NCBI GenBank assembly: GCA_021151485.1
Contig: JAGKXB010000012.1
Location: 1 to 55,637, forward strand
Length of the DNA stretch: 55,637 nucleotides
Reading direction: 5' to 3'
Origin: Oxalobacteraceae bacterium
Lineage (GTDB): Bacteria > Pseudomonadota > Gammaproteobacteria > Burkholderiales > Burkholderiaceae_D
The notes below the pieces were generated by a model that was not told the DNA's origin, made no database searches, and was given only the letters and a program-made list of their open reading frames with translations. Each line of letters starts with the position of its first letter. Position 1 is the first letter of the stretch. Of this stretch, positions 29,429-38,756 are shown one piece after another. The translations under genes were made by a program, and so were the position numbers.

Positions 29429-30532
29429 TTATTGATTGGTTCTATTTTTCCCAACCATCATCCAGCGTGGCGCTTTAAAACGGACTATCCGCGCGTACAA
29501 CCAAACATAGCTACAAACGAATATCAAACAAAACACCATCAACACCCAGGTGTAATGCCAAAACAAGGTCGCAGGAATCACCGCCATCAGCGAAAACAGC
29601 CATAAATAGGGTGAAGTCATGGAATTACGCCGAGTCAACGCCCGCGCTTCCCGCGGCCCGACGGCCCACTGCACGATGCGGCGAAAAATCAAGCTATGCA
29701 AATGAATCCCATCCGGCATGCCCGGTGATTGACCGCGCACAAAAGCACGACGATAGACAGAGAATAATGTTTCGAATGTCGGATAAATCAATAACAACAC
29801 AGCATACCAAGTAGAAACTTGTGGATTACGCATCACCAACAACAAAGACAACTCACCCAACATAAAACCAATGAAATAAGCCCCGCCATCACCTAAGAAA
29901 ATCAAACCAGCCGGATAATTCCAGATCAAAAATCCAGCAATCGCCCCTGCCAACATTAATGCGTTCACCAGAATAAAAGGGTCGCCCACTTGCCAGGCCA
30001 CATATGCCAACGATAACAACATGCAAATACTAACCACGCTGGCCAAACCATTAAAACCATCGATGAGATTAATTGCATTCGCAATCCCAGCAACGGCCAG
30101 CACCGTCAATGGCAAAGACAGCCAGAGATGACCCATCAACCAAGAAGATCCGATCCAGTCTATGCGCGCGATTTTTGCATCGAGTAAGAAATAAGCTAAT
30201 GCTGCCGCACACATCGTCAGGATTAATCGACGCATCGGACTCACATTTTTTGTGAAATCCTCAACCAAACCACCGATAAACGCCACGCTAGCGCACAACA
30301 ACAGTAATAAAACCGTCATCCCTATCGGTGGTAGGCGCCAAGCAGAAAGCGCCGCACTCAATACCACGGCCAAGAAAATACACAGCCCTCCAATACGGGG
30401 CACAGCGTAGGCATGGACTTTTTGCACACCGTGCAAATCAAAATCCAAGGAAGATTGATGTAACTTTTCGTATTTAATGACGAACAAGGTCAATAATGCG
30501 GAAACCACAAGGCTAATGAGAAAAGAAAACAT
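29429..30532 (-). CDS. WecA/WbpL-type undecaprenyl-phosphate sugar-1-phosphate transferase
   Basis: Polytopic GT4 (MraY/WecA superfamily) enzyme, 367 residues with about ten membrane helices. Catalytic signatures GLVEDF, ANAINLIDGFNGLA and FLGDGGAYFIGF are visible, plus a His-containing GIHLHSL loop. It should start a glycan on undecaprenyl phosphate with a GlcNAc-1-P-like sugar; the exact sugar cannot be told. First membrane step of the rhamnose glycan cluster. Confidence 0.9.
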   Translation of the reverse strand: MFSFLISLVVSALLTLFVIKYEKLHQSSLDFDLHGVQKVHAYAVPRIGGLCIFLAVVLSAALSAWRLPPIGMTVLLLLLCASVAFIGGLVEDFTKNVSPMRRLILTMCAAALAYFLLDAKIARIDWIGSSWLMGHLWLSLPLTVLAVAGIANAINLIDGFNGLASVVSICMLLSLAYVAWQVGDPFILVNALMLAGAIAGFLIWNYPAGLIFLGDGGAYFIGFMLGELSLLLVMRNPQVSTWYAVLLLIYPTFETLFSVYRRAFVRGQSPGMPDGIHLHSLIFRRIVQWAVGPREARALTRRNSMTSPYLWLFSLMAVIPATLFWHYTWVLMVFCLIFVCSYVWLYARIVRFKAPRWMMVGKNRTNQ

Positions 30533-30552
30533 GTTTAATTAATTGATTAACT

Positions 30553-31383
30553 TCATTGCTTATTTGTAAATTTTATTAATTTATTTAATACACGCTGATT
30601 AATTCGATCTCTTTCGGCATCTAGGAACCAACCCCATTTATTGAAATATTTTATTGCTGAACATATGTGAGAAAACAACAGTTTTGAATTGTTATATGAC
30701 CCCTTAACATATTCATGTATTAACGTCACCTGTGGGAAATAAACAGTCCTGGAAATTTTTCCAATCCTGCGTGATAGATCCACATCTTCTAAATACATAA
30801 AAAAACGCTCATCAAACAAACCGACCTGACGCAACACTGCCATGCGTAACAACATAAAACAACCGGACAAATTAGGTACATCCATAATTTGGTCGTGACG
30901 ACTGGCATGTAATTCGTAACGAGCCAAGCGACCACTTTTGCGATAAAACTCGGGAGAAAACCGTCGCATAAATAAATCAATCGGACTAGGCAATAGCTTA
31001 CATAGATACTGCTCTCGCCCATCAGGGTAACGTACTCGTGGCATGATTAAACCAATATCAGGCTGAGATTCCATGTAACGCAGTAGGGTCTGCAATATGT
31101 CTGCAGAAAAATGAATATCTGGATTTAATATCAAATGATAAATAGAACCACGATCAAAAGCAGTGCGAATCGCCACATTATGCCCTGCGCCAAAACCCGG
31201 ATTATTAGGCAAATGCACGTAATGTGCCCCAAATATCTGAGCCACCACAGACAATTGATCATCCGGTGAGTTATCAACCAAGTACAAATCAACATTGAGT
31301 TTTGAGGCCACAACACTGCGTAATACTTGTGCAATTTGTATTGGTTTGTTCTTATAACTGACGACAGAGCAACTGACTCGCAT
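30553..31383 (-). CDS. GT2 glycosyltransferase, rhamnosyltransferase-like (WbbL type)
   Basis: A cytoplasmic GT2 enzyme of 276 residues. Start VSCSVVSYKN, donor region LVDNSPDD, HLPNNPGFGAGHNVA, metal motif LNPDIH and acceptor region FDERFFMYLEDVDLSRR match WbbL-like rhamnosyltransferases. ATG 31383 lies 1 base after the stop of the previous gene, with AAGG upstream; a TTG at 31401 is unlikely. AT-richer than the core genes. Confidence 0.85.
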   Translation of the reverse strand: MRVSCSVVSYKNKPIQIAQVLRSVVASKLNVDLYLVDNSPDDQLSVVAQIFGAHYVHLPNNPGFGAGHNVAIRTAFDRGSIYHLILNPDIHFSADILQTLLRYMESQPDIGLIMPRVRYPDGREQYLCKLLPSPIDLFMRRFSPEFYRKSGRLARYELHASRHDQIMDVPNLSGCFMLLRMAVLRQVGLFDERFFMYLEDVDLSRRIGKISRTVYFPQVTLIHEYVKGSYNNSKLLFSHICSAIKYFNKWGWFLDAERDRINQRVLNKLIKFTNKQ

Positions 31384-31384
31384 A

Positions 31385-32347
31385 TCAGGAAGCCTTACCA
31401 AGACGCCCTAAAAAACCATGCGCGCACGCACGCAATAATAAAATAAAGGCCTTAAAACGCCGTTTTGAAATAGAAGTCAAAGAATAAAATATGACGTATT
31501 GAGGAATCTTAAATAAAGTCAGTAAGCGCCAACGCTTATCCATTCTTTTATCAAAAAGTAAGTAGCAAGCATTCCTAACAATGTAGTAATTTCTCACATC
31601 AGTATGGAGATTGATTTTTCTTTTTGCAAAAGTAACGTATTTATCCCCAATACTGTGATACATCCTGGCAGCTGGAATCATAAAATGCGCATAATTCAGG
31701 TTTTTAGCACGCAAACACCATTCGACATCCACCCAGTCAATAAACAAATCCTCTCTCATGCCACCAATTTCTAACAAAGCCGCAATACGAATTAACAATC
31801 CTGATGCAATCATATAATCGACTGACACGGGCAACGTTTCAACCGTTGAGATGTCGATTTTCTTTAGACGCAATAAATCATGGCACAATGCTTTAGAGAA
31901 TTCACCCGTTTTTTCATCAATAAAAACTGGGCCCACAGATCCCACTTTGATTTGCTTCGCCAGCAACCCCATTTCCGCTTGCATCAAATGACGCACCATG
32001 CCTTCGGATACGAAGCTATCTTGATCAAATAAGATGACATGATCACACCCAGCTTGAATCGCCGCCGCGATACCACAATTTTGCGCTTTCGCTATCCCAT
32101 AATTGGCATGCAAAGGCTGATAGGTCACATCAAAACCTTGTTCCGTAAACCATGCGGGAAAGACACAATCAGCATGATTATCTGACATGGGCGTGTTATC
32201 AATGACAACAATTTTTTCAACCTGATTGCGAATGCTCATTAATAGACGCCGCAACAACAATAAATCCGGGTAATACACAACAACAACAGCGGCAACACCA
32301 ATGTTGGCGCTCATCAAAACATCCATATTATTGATATTAATAGGCAT
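31385..32347 (-). CDS. GT2 glycosyltransferase, rhamnosyltransferase-like (RfbF type)
   Basis: GT2 enzyme starting with VAAVVVVYYPDLLLLRRLL, with VIDNTPMSD, NYGIAKAQNCGI, LFDQDSFVS and a WVDVEWCLRAKN segment, as in RfbF-like rhamnosyltransferases. The start is uncertain: ATG 32347, 32326 or 32314 are all possible and none has a clear ribosome site; 32347 gives 320 residues and a 23-base gap from the flippase. Low GC suggests an acquired glycan locus. Confidence 0.82.
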   Translation of the reverse strand: MPININNMDVLMSANIGVAAVVVVYYPDLLLLRRLLMSIRNQVEKIVVIDNTPMSDNHADCVFPAWFTEQGFDVTYQPLHANYGIAKAQNCGIAAAIQAGCDHVILFDQDSFVSEGMVRHLMQAEMGLLAKQIKVGSVGPVFIDEKTGEFSKALCHDLLRLKKIDISTVETLPVSVDYMIASGLLIRIAALLEIGGMREDLFIDWVDVEWCLRAKNLNYAHFMIPAARMYHSIGDKYVTFAKRKINLHTDVRNYYIVRNACYLLFDKRMDKRWRLLTLFKIPQYVIFYSLTSISKRRFKAFILLLRACAHGFLGRLGKAS

Positions 32348-32370
32348 ACACGTATTCAAATTTTCCAAAT

Positions 32371-33651
32371 TTATACCAAGCCTATATTTTTTCTTACATA
32401 AAACAACAAGAGCATTGCATCCATCAAGACTCTTATTGTCCATGCAATCGCGGCACCAAGCAAACCAAAAAGATGCAAAGCAACAAACAAAAATGGCACA
32501 TAAATCACAAACTCCATCAAATGGAATTGTGCAGTCTTTTTGGGATTACCGGCTGCTTGAATGGCTGCAAATGGGGCATGAGCAATCGCATTGAAAAATA
32601 GCCCTATGCTCAAAGTCAAGACGATCATCCACCCTTTTTCAGCAAACTCCGCTCCCAGCCAAATAAACAAGCCCCAATGAGATAACGCCGCAACAGCAAG
32701 ACAACAGGGCAACATCACCATCGCAATCGCTTTCAAACTTTTTTTGTACAAACTCGCAGCCATGGTTTTATCAACACGAATTAAGGCTGTTAAACGAGGA
32801 AACAAAGCAGCAGTCAACGCACCAGGCAGGATTAATAAACGAATCAACATTTCAAAAGGCACCGTATAGTAAGCCACCATACCTGTCCCCAAAATGGCGG
32901 CAATAATAAAACGATCTGCTGTCACCATAAGCGGGCTGATGATATTCGATACCGTCATCCAGGCACCAAACGACAATAGGGCTTTAATTCGCGCAAAACT
33001 AATTGCCCCACTTAAACCATGACGCCCCAGTCTGGATGGCAATAACTGAAAATGCAACAGTAACACCACCGCACGCGCAGCAATCAACGTTGCGACGATG
33101 GCCGCAAGTGATGTATATCCGCAAAAAACGGCCACCGCCGGCAAACCAAAATTGGCCACGCCTAGCACAATGCGCAACATGTTGATACTTTTGAAATCCT
33201 CATACGCTTCCAACACCCCACGCACGCCTGCCGTCAATGTGGTGAATGGAATACCAAATGCCGCCAGCAACAAACAAATTGTGGTGTCATGCTGCAACGT
33301 CTTAGCGACTTTTAATATCGTATAAGCCAAAGGATGGGCTGCCACCGCTAACACTAGTCCGCCGATCAACCCAGTAACGAAAGTAAATAGGAGTCCAGAT
33401 TTAACAATCGCAGGAATACTCCTATGATCCTGATGTGCCAAACTGCTGGCAACTTGCTGGGTCAGTGCACGGCCCAAGCCAAAATCAAACAAGCTGAAAT
33501 AGCCAATCAAAGTCCACACAAGGGTCAAAATACCAAACGCCTCGACGCCCAAATGACGAACCAGATAGGGAATGGTAAACACCCCCATCAGTAAAGGCAG
33601 GCCAGTCCCGATGAGGTTCCAGATCGTATTGCGCTTCAGAGATAACGACAT
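32371..33651 (-). CDS. wzx: Polysaccharide flippase (Wzx/MATE-like)
   Basis: A 426-residue membrane protein with about 12 hydrophobic helices and the Wzx start NTIWNLIGTGLPLLMGVFTI. It should move undecaprenyl-linked oligosaccharide across the inner membrane. Located between the rhamnose precursor genes and the two transferases. No polymerase is beside it. Confidence 0.88.
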   Translation of the reverse strand: MSLSLKRNTIWNLIGTGLPLLMGVFTIPYLVRHLGVEAFGILTLVWTLIGYFSLFDFGLGRALTQQVASSLAHQDHRSIPAIVKSGLLFTFVTGLIGGLVLAVAAHPLAYTILKVAKTLQHDTTICLLLAAFGIPFTTLTAGVRGVLEAYEDFKSINMLRIVLGVANFGLPAVAVFCGYTSLAAIVATLIAARAVVLLLHFQLLPSRLGRHGLSGAISFARIKALLSFGAWMTVSNIISPLMVTADRFIIAAILGTGMVAYYTVPFEMLIRLLILPGALTAALFPRLTALIRVDKTMAASLYKKSLKAIAMVMLPCCLAVAALSHWGLFIWLGAEFAEKGWMIVLTLSIGLFFNAIAHAPFAAIQAAGNPKKTAQFHLMEFVIYVPFLFVALHLFGLLGAAIAWTIRVLMDAMLLLFYVRKNIGLV

Positions 33652-33675
33652 GAGAGGATCAATTTTAATTGAGGC

Positions 33676-34539
33676 TTAGCGTTGGCACAGCCTTAATGCC
33701 TCTTCCCAATGCGGCAAGCGGCAAAATGTTTGCTGCAACTTTTCACACGACAACACAGAATAAGCCGGTCTGGCTGCAGGCAAAGGGTAGTCTTGGGTCG
33801 CAATGGGTTGAACTAGCACTTGTTTACCAGAAGCTTGATTAAATTGCGCGTTCTGCAATATAGCCAGCGTCAACCCATGCCACGTCGTTTGACCTTGCGC
33901 CGTCAAATGATACAAGCCCGATTTCTCTTGCCACTCTTGCGTCAGAATATGCGCCGTGGTATCGGCAATCGTACGACACCAGGTGGGTGCACCATGCTGA
34001 TCAGCTACCACCCCCAAGCTATCGCGCTCTTGCGCCAGTCTTAACATGGTCAATAAAAAATTCTTGCCGCGCATGCCATACACCCAGCTGGTCCGCAAAA
34101 TCAAATGCGCAATACCGGCAGCCTGAACAGCCTGCTCCCCCGCCAGCTTGCTTGCACCATACACATTGATAGGACAGGTGACATCCTGTTCGACATAAGG
34201 CATACCTTTCGTGCCATCAAACACATAATCGGTGGAGTAATGCACCATCGCTGCGCCTAATTTTTTCGCTTCTTCTGCCATCACGGCGGGCGCTTCTGCA
34301 TTGACTTTAAAGGCCAAATCCGGCTCGTTCTCCGCCTTATCCACCGCCGTGTAAGCGGCAGGATTAATGATGAGCGTCGGTTTGACAGTGCGTATGCACT
34401 CACGCACTTGCTGCAAATCGGCCAAATCCATATCGGATCGTCCCAAAGCAACGACTTCTCCCAGAGCTTGCAAACTGCGTTCCAACTCATAGCCGAGTTG
34501 GCCATTTTTTCCCGTAAGCAGGATCTTTATGTTTTTCAT
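33676..34539 (-). CDS. rfbD: dTDP-4-dehydrorhamnose reductase
   Basis: Last enzyme of dTDP-L-rhamnose synthesis. Short-chain dehydrogenase with N-terminal LLTGKNGQLGYEL, STDYVFDG and the YGASKLAGE catalytic Tyr-Lys pair. 287 residues. Overlaps rfbC by 4 bases (ATGA). Confidence 0.95.
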   Translation of the reverse strand: MKNIKILLTGKNGQLGYELERSLQALGEVVALGRSDMDLADLQQVRECIRTVKPTLIINPAAYTAVDKAENEPDLAFKVNAEAPAVMAEEAKKLGAAMVHYSTDYVFDGTKGMPYVEQDVTCPINVYGASKLAGEQAVQAAGIAHLILRTSWVYGMRGKNFLLTMLRLAQERDSLGVVADQHGAPTWCRTIADTTAHILTQEWQEKSGLYHLTAQGQTTWHGLTLAILQNAQFNQASGKQVLVQPIATQDYPLPAARPAYSVLSCEKLQQTFCRLPHWEEALRLCQR

Positions 34540-35087
34540 GGAAAAATCTCAGCATCCACTAACAATTTTCCAGCCTGATCTTTGGCGGATAACAAAGGCA
34601 GGTGTTGGGTATCAATCGGCCACTCTATGCCGATAGCGGGATCATTCCAAAGCAAAGAGCGCTCATACTGCGGTGCCCAATAATCAGTCGTTTTATACAA
34701 AAATTCCGCCGATTCGCTAGTAACAATAAAACCATGTGCAAAGCCTTCCGGTATCCACAACTGTCGTTTGTTTTGCGCCGACAAAGTCACGCCGACCCAT
34801 TTACCAAAGGTTGGTGATTTTTTGCGAATATCGACCACAACGTCAAACACCTCACCTGCCGTCACACGCACCAACTTGCCTTGCGCCTGCTGGATTTGAT
34901 AATGCAAACCGCGCAATACATTTTTGGCGGATTTGGAATGATTGTCCTGCACAAATTGCGCTGTCACGCCGGTTAATTCAGCAAAACGACGGGCATTAAA
35001 ACTTTCGTAAAAGAATCCCCTGTCATCGCCAAAGACTTGCGGCTCAATGATCAAGACATCGGGAATGCCAGTATTTTTAATCAACAT
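34536..35087 (-). CDS. rfbC: dTDP-4-dehydrorhamnose 3,5-epimerase
   Basis: Cupin-fold epimerase, 183 residues. Signature QDNHSKSAKNVLRGLHYQ with the catalytic His, and PEGFAHGF. Coupled to rfbD by a 4-base overlap; separated from rfbA by a REP-like repeat. Confidence 0.95.
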   Translation of the reverse strand: MLIKNTGIPDVLIIEPQVFGDDRGFFYESFNARRFAELTGVTAQFVQDNHSKSAKNVLRGLHYQIQQAQGKLVRVTAGEVFDVVVDIRKKSPTFGKWVGVTLSAQNKRQLWIPEGFAHGFIVTSESAEFLYKTTDYWAPQYERSLLWNDPAIGIEWPIDTQHLPLLSAKDQAGKLLVDAEIFP

Positions 35088-35103
35088 TTAAGTACCCACT
35101 AAA

Positions 35104-35184
35104 TAGGATGCAATAAGCGAAGTGCATTGCACCTTCATCGAAGCCACCATACGACGCAATGCGCTTCGCTTATTGACGCCCGAG
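35104..35184. repeat. REP-like hairpin repeat, copy 3
   Basis: From TAGGATGCAATAAGCGAAG to GCTTATTGACGCCCGAG. Arms pair less perfectly at the outer ends than in copies 2 and 4. It sits inside the rhamnose operon, between rfbA and rfbC. Confidence 0.88.
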
Positions 35185-35187
35185 AAA

Positions 35188-36090
35188 TTAAAAAACGCGA
35201 TCGGTTAACAACTGCAATAAATATTGTCCGTATGCATTCTTTGCATACGTTTGCGCCAATGCTGCCAGTTGTTTTTCATCGATATACCCTTTACGGAAGG
35301 CGATTTCTTCTGGGCAAGCGACTTTCAATCCCTGCCTTTTTTCTATGGTGGCAATGAATTGCCCTGCTTCCAGCAATGACTCATGCGTGCCGGTATCCAA
35401 CCAAGCCATGCCACGTCCCATCAACTCAACGTTCAACTCACCACGTTCCAGATAAACACGATTGACGTCAGTGATTTCCAGCTCGCCACGCGCTGATGGC
35501 TGGATGCTGGCCGCGATGTCGCAAACCTGATGATCGTAAAAATACAAACCCGTCACGGCGTAATTGGATTTAGGCACCAGGGGTTTTTCTTCTATGCTCA
35601 AGGCGCGTCGATTGGCATCAAAATCCACCACACCATAGCGCTCTGGATCCTGCACATGATAGGCAAACACCGTCGCCCCTTCTGACCGCATGGAAGCCAC
35701 CCGTAACTTGGCGTCAAATTCATGCCCGTGGTAGACGTTATCGCCCAAAATCAACACCGACGGCAAGCCATTGACAAACTCACGCCCAATAATGAAGGCC
35801 TGCGCCAAACCACCCGGCTCAGGCTGTACGGCGTAACTCAATTCAATCCCCCACTGACTACCATCACCCAACAACTCACGAAAACGCGGCGTGTCTTGCG
35901 GCGTAGAAATAATCAAAATATCGCGTACGCCCGCCAACATCAACGTCGTCAACGGGTAATAAATCATCGGCTTGTCATACACCGGCAGTAACTGTTTGGA
36001 GACCGAAGTCGTGACTGGATACAGCCGGGTGCCAGAACCTCCGGCCAAAATAATCCCTTTGCGAACTGGTGGTTGCGTTAATGTCACCAT
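35188..36090 (-). CDS. rfbA: Glucose-1-phosphate thymidylyltransferase
   Basis: First enzyme of dTDP-L-rhamnose synthesis, 300 residues. N-terminal nucleotide loop [32 protein letters not shown] and [14 protein letters not shown]. Follows rfbB with a 5-base gap. Confidence 0.96.
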   Translation of the reverse strand: MVTLTQPPVRKGIILAGGSGTRLYPVTTSVSKQLLPVYDKPMIYYPLTTLMLAGVRDILIISTPQDTPRFRELLGDGSQWGIELSYAVQPEPGGLAQAFIIGREFVNGLPSVLILGDNVYHGHEFDAKLRVASMRSEGATVFAYHVQDPERYGVVDFDANRRALSIEEKPLVPKSNYAVTGLYFYDHQVCDIAASIQPSARGELEITDVNRVYLERGELNVELMGRGMAWLDTGTHESLLEAGQFIATIEKRQGLKVACPEEIAFRKGYIDEKQLAALAQTYAKNAYGQYLLQLLTDRVF

Positions 36091-36095
36091 GCTGC

Positions 36096-37166
36096 TTACT
36101 CCTTATGACCACGTTGTTGATAGTTGTGCGCGATCCATTCCAAATACGCACCAGATTGCACAGCCTGCACCCAGGCTTGATTATCCAAATACCACTGCAC
36201 TGTTTTGCGCAAGCCAGTTTCAAACGTTTCTACCGGCATCCAACCCAACTCGGATTGTATTTTTTTGGCATCAATCGCATAACGTCTGTCATGCCCCGGC
36301 CTGTCTTGCACCGTTGTGATTTGGCTACGATAACTGCCGGTTGCTTTCGGTGCCATTTGATCCAATAAATCGCACAAGGCATGAACGACTTCTAAATTGG
36401 TTTTCTCATTCCAACCACCGATGTTGTAAGTTTCACCTAGCTTGCCCTGTGCCAACACGCGGTGAATCGCCGCGCAATGATCGCCCACGTACAACCAGTC
36501 ACGCACTTGCTGACCATCCCCATAAATCGGCAAAGATTTCCCAGCCAGGGCATTGTTAATCATGAGCGGAATGAGTTTTTCGGGGAAATGATACGGCCCG
36601 TAGTTGTTCGAACAATTAGTTGTCAACGTAGGCAAACCATAAGTATGGTGATAAGCCCGCACCAGATGATCGGATGCGGCCTTGGAGGCAGAATACGGAC
36701 TATTCGGTGCGTAGACGTGCTGCTCAGTAAAGGGAGCATCATCCTTCTCTAACGAACCATAAACCTCATCGGTTGAAACATGCAAAAAGCGGAACGCTTC
36801 CTGCTGTGCTTTAGGCAAACCAGACCAATAAGCACGCGCAGCTTCTAGCAAGCTAAACGTACCATTGATATTGGTTTGAATGAATTCACCCGGCCCATAA
36901 ATAGAACGATCAACGTGACTTTCCGCAGCAAAATGTACGATGGCACGTGGTTGATATTCCGCCAGCAAGGCAGCAACTTGTGCCGTATCACAAATATCGC
37001 CCTGCACAAAAATGTGACGCGAATCCTGCTGCACCGAGAGCAAATTATTGAGATTGCCTGCATACGTGAGTTTGTCAAAATTAATGACGGATTCCTCACC
37101 TTGCGCTAAGCTGGCGAGCACAAAATTTGAACCAATAAAACCTGCACCACCTGTGACAAAAATCAT
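36096..37166 (-). CDS. rfbB: dTDP-glucose 4,6-dehydratase
   Basis: Second enzyme of the pathway, NAD-dependent. ATG 37166 gives [16 protein letters not shown], the normal start; the upstream ATG at 37184 adds six residues. STDEVYGSL and [10 protein letters not shown] carry the catalytic Asp, Glu, Tyr and Lys. 356 residues. First gene of the rfbB-A-C-D order; divergent from apaH across 71 bases that must hold its promoter, though I see no good hexamer pair. Confidence 0.95.
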   Translation of the reverse strand: MIFVTGGAGFIGSNFVLASLAQGEESVINFDKLTYAGNLNNLLSVQQDSRHIFVQGDICDTAQVAALLAEYQPRAIVHFAAESHVDRSIYGPGEFIQTNINGTFSLLEAARAYWSGLPKAQQEAFRFLHVSTDEVYGSLEKDDAPFTEQHVYAPNSPYSASKAASDHLVRAYHHTYGLPTLTTNCSNNYGPYHFPEKLIPLMINNALAGKSLPIYGDGQQVRDWLYVGDHCAAIHRVLAQGKLGETYNIGGWNEKTNLEVVHALCDLLDQMAPKATGSYRSQITTVQDRPGHDRRYAIDAKKIQSELGWMPVETFETGLRKTVQWYLDNQAWVQAVQSGAYLEWIAHNYQQRGHKE

Positions 37167-37237
37167 TTTTATCCTGCGCAACAATATTTTTCAAACCCGC
37201 GATTTTAACCGAATCCCACTCTCATCCCGCTACCTTT

Positions 37238-38095
37238 ATGCCAGAAGCCATGCACTCAACCTATGCAATCGGAGACTTGCAAGGCTGTGATCAACAACTC
37301 GCCATGTTGTTAGAAAAAATAAAACGACAAGCAAAAACGAAAACGCAGACACAAAGCACAAAATTCATTTTCGTCGGCGACATCGTCAACCGTGGTCCAC
37401 AATCGCTGCACACACTGCAACGAATCCACAAACTGGGTGAAGATGCCGAAATGGTGTTGGGTAATCATGACTTACATCTGCTAGCCGTCGCCAAAGGCAT
37501 ACGCAAAGCCCACGCGTCCGACACACTGGGCGATATTCTCAACAGTCCACATTGCGACGTCTGGATTGACTGGTTACGCCGTCAACCGTTGGCATTGCAT
37601 AAAAATCATCATTTAATCGTCCATGCAGGTGTATTGCCGCAATGGACAACGCAACAAACGTTAGAGCTAGCACGTGAAGTAGAAACGTGTTTGCAGGGGC
37701 CAGATTGGGTCGACTTTTTACGAGAAATGTATGGCAACACCCCACGCCAATGGGATGACAAACTCACTGGCACCGATCGTCTACGCTGCATCGTGAATGG
37801 GCTGACCCGAATTCGCTTTTGCACAAAAGATGGCGTCATGGATTTGGATACAAAGGAAGGCATCAACGCCGCTTTACCGGATCACATGCCATGGTTTGAC
37901 GTACCAGAACGCAAAACCAGCGACACCACCATCGTGTTTGGACATTGGTCTACGCTAGGGTTGATGCTGCGCCCCAATTTAATTAGCCTAGATACCGGTT
38001 GCGTGTGGGGCGGCCAGCTGACTGCGGTATGCCTGGAAGATCGGTCATTGGTGCAAGTTGACTGCCCTCAGCAACAACGACCGAATAATTTGTAG
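37238..38095 (+). CDS. apaH: Diadenosine tetraphosphatase (symmetrical)
   Basis: Hydrolyses Ap4A to two ADP. PPP-family metallophosphatase motifs [14 protein letters not shown] and GNHD are present. 285 residues; ATG 37250 is an alternative start (MHSTYAIGD). Its TAG stop (38093-38095) lies within the first bases of a REP-like repeat. Confidence 0.94.
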   Translation: MPEAMHSTYAIGDLQGCDQQLAMLLEKIKRQAKTKTQTQSTKFIFVGDIVNRGPQSLHTLQRIHKLGEDAEMVLGNHDLHLLAVAKGIRKAHASDTLGDILNSPHCDVWIDWLRRQPLALHKNHHLIVHAGVLPQWTTQQTLELAREVETCLQGPDWVDFLREMYGNTPRQWDDKLTGTDRLRCIVNGLTRIRFCTKDGVMDLDTKEGINAALPDHMPWFDVPERKTSDTTIVFGHWSTLGLMLRPNLISLDTGCVWGGQLTAVCLEDRSLVQVDCPQQQRPNNL

Positions 38096-38174
38096 GGTGT
38101 AATAAGCGAAGCGCATTACACCTTGATTGAAGGCCACCATACGGCGCAATGCGCTTCGCTTATTGACGCCCTAC
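38092..38174. repeat. REP-like hairpin repeat, copy 4, overlapping two gene ends
   Basis: Core from GTAGGGTGTAATAAGCGAAG to CTTCGCTTATTGACGCCCTAC. It separates convergent apaH and the cupredoxin gene and contributes coding bases to both: the TAG of apaH and the last four codons plus TAA of the cupredoxin. Confidence 0.92.
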
Positions 38175-38693
38175 AACTTTAATATTACCCACCATCCCCG
38201 CCTCAAAATGCCCGGCTTGCAGGCAAGCAAAATCCACTTTCCCGGCGCGGCTAAATTGCCAAATCAACTCACCAGCCTGCCCAGCATCAAGTGATACTTG
38301 ATTGGGATCGTCATGCTGCATATCTGGCGATTGACGCATCATTTCGGCATGCGCTTTTAAAGCTTTGGCAGAACCAAGCACCATTTCATGCTTTAACTTG
38401 CCTTCATTTTTGACAACAAACTTAACCGTTTCACCACGTTTGACGGTGATATTGGCAGGCGTAAAACGCATGTTGTCCTTCATACTGATTGTGATGGTGC
38501 GAGACACTTGCGATGCCTTGCCAGGCTGACCAAATGTTGTAGCATGCGTCGTATGTGAGTGCGCACCATGATGTTCGACACTAGCGTGAGCGTGTTGAAC
38601 ATGCGACTGAGAAAAACTCAAATTTGCCGTAACGAGCAATAATGTAAAGAGCGTGATGTTTTTAAAAGGTTTCATAATTTTTTTTAAATTCAT
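38160..38693 (-). CDS. Exported cupredoxin with His-rich N-terminal segment
   Basis: A 177-residue periplasmic type-1 copper protein. Signal peptide (TLFTLLLVTANLSFS), then a His-rich segment (HVQHAHASVEHHGAHSH), then a cupredoxin fold (RFTPANITVKRGETVKFVV). The ligand set is His in LKHEMVLG and Cys-x4-His-x4-Met in CLQAGHFEAGM. Probably involved in copper binding or electron transfer. The C-terminal residues VGRQ and the stop come from the repeat. Confidence 0.87.
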   Translation of the reverse strand: MNLKKIMKPFKNITLFTLLLVTANLSFSQSHVQHAHASVEHHGAHSHTTHATTFGQPGKASQVSRTITISMKDNMRFTPANITVKRGETVKFVVKNEGKLKHEMVLGSAKALKAHAEMMRQSPDMQHDDPNQVSLDAGQAGELIWQFSRAGKVDFACLQAGHFEAGMVGNIKVVGRQ

Positions 38694-38756
38694 AAGATCG
38701 CAAAACTAGCCTAACAAACAACTCAATACCCATCATACACAAGACACAACACCAAT

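Noticed and set aside
18591..38174. Hairpin repeats as ordinary terminators or insertion sequences
   Set aside because: They lack a T tract and carry no transposase; shared sequence beyond simple stem pairing marks them as a repeat family, although they may still affect transcription.
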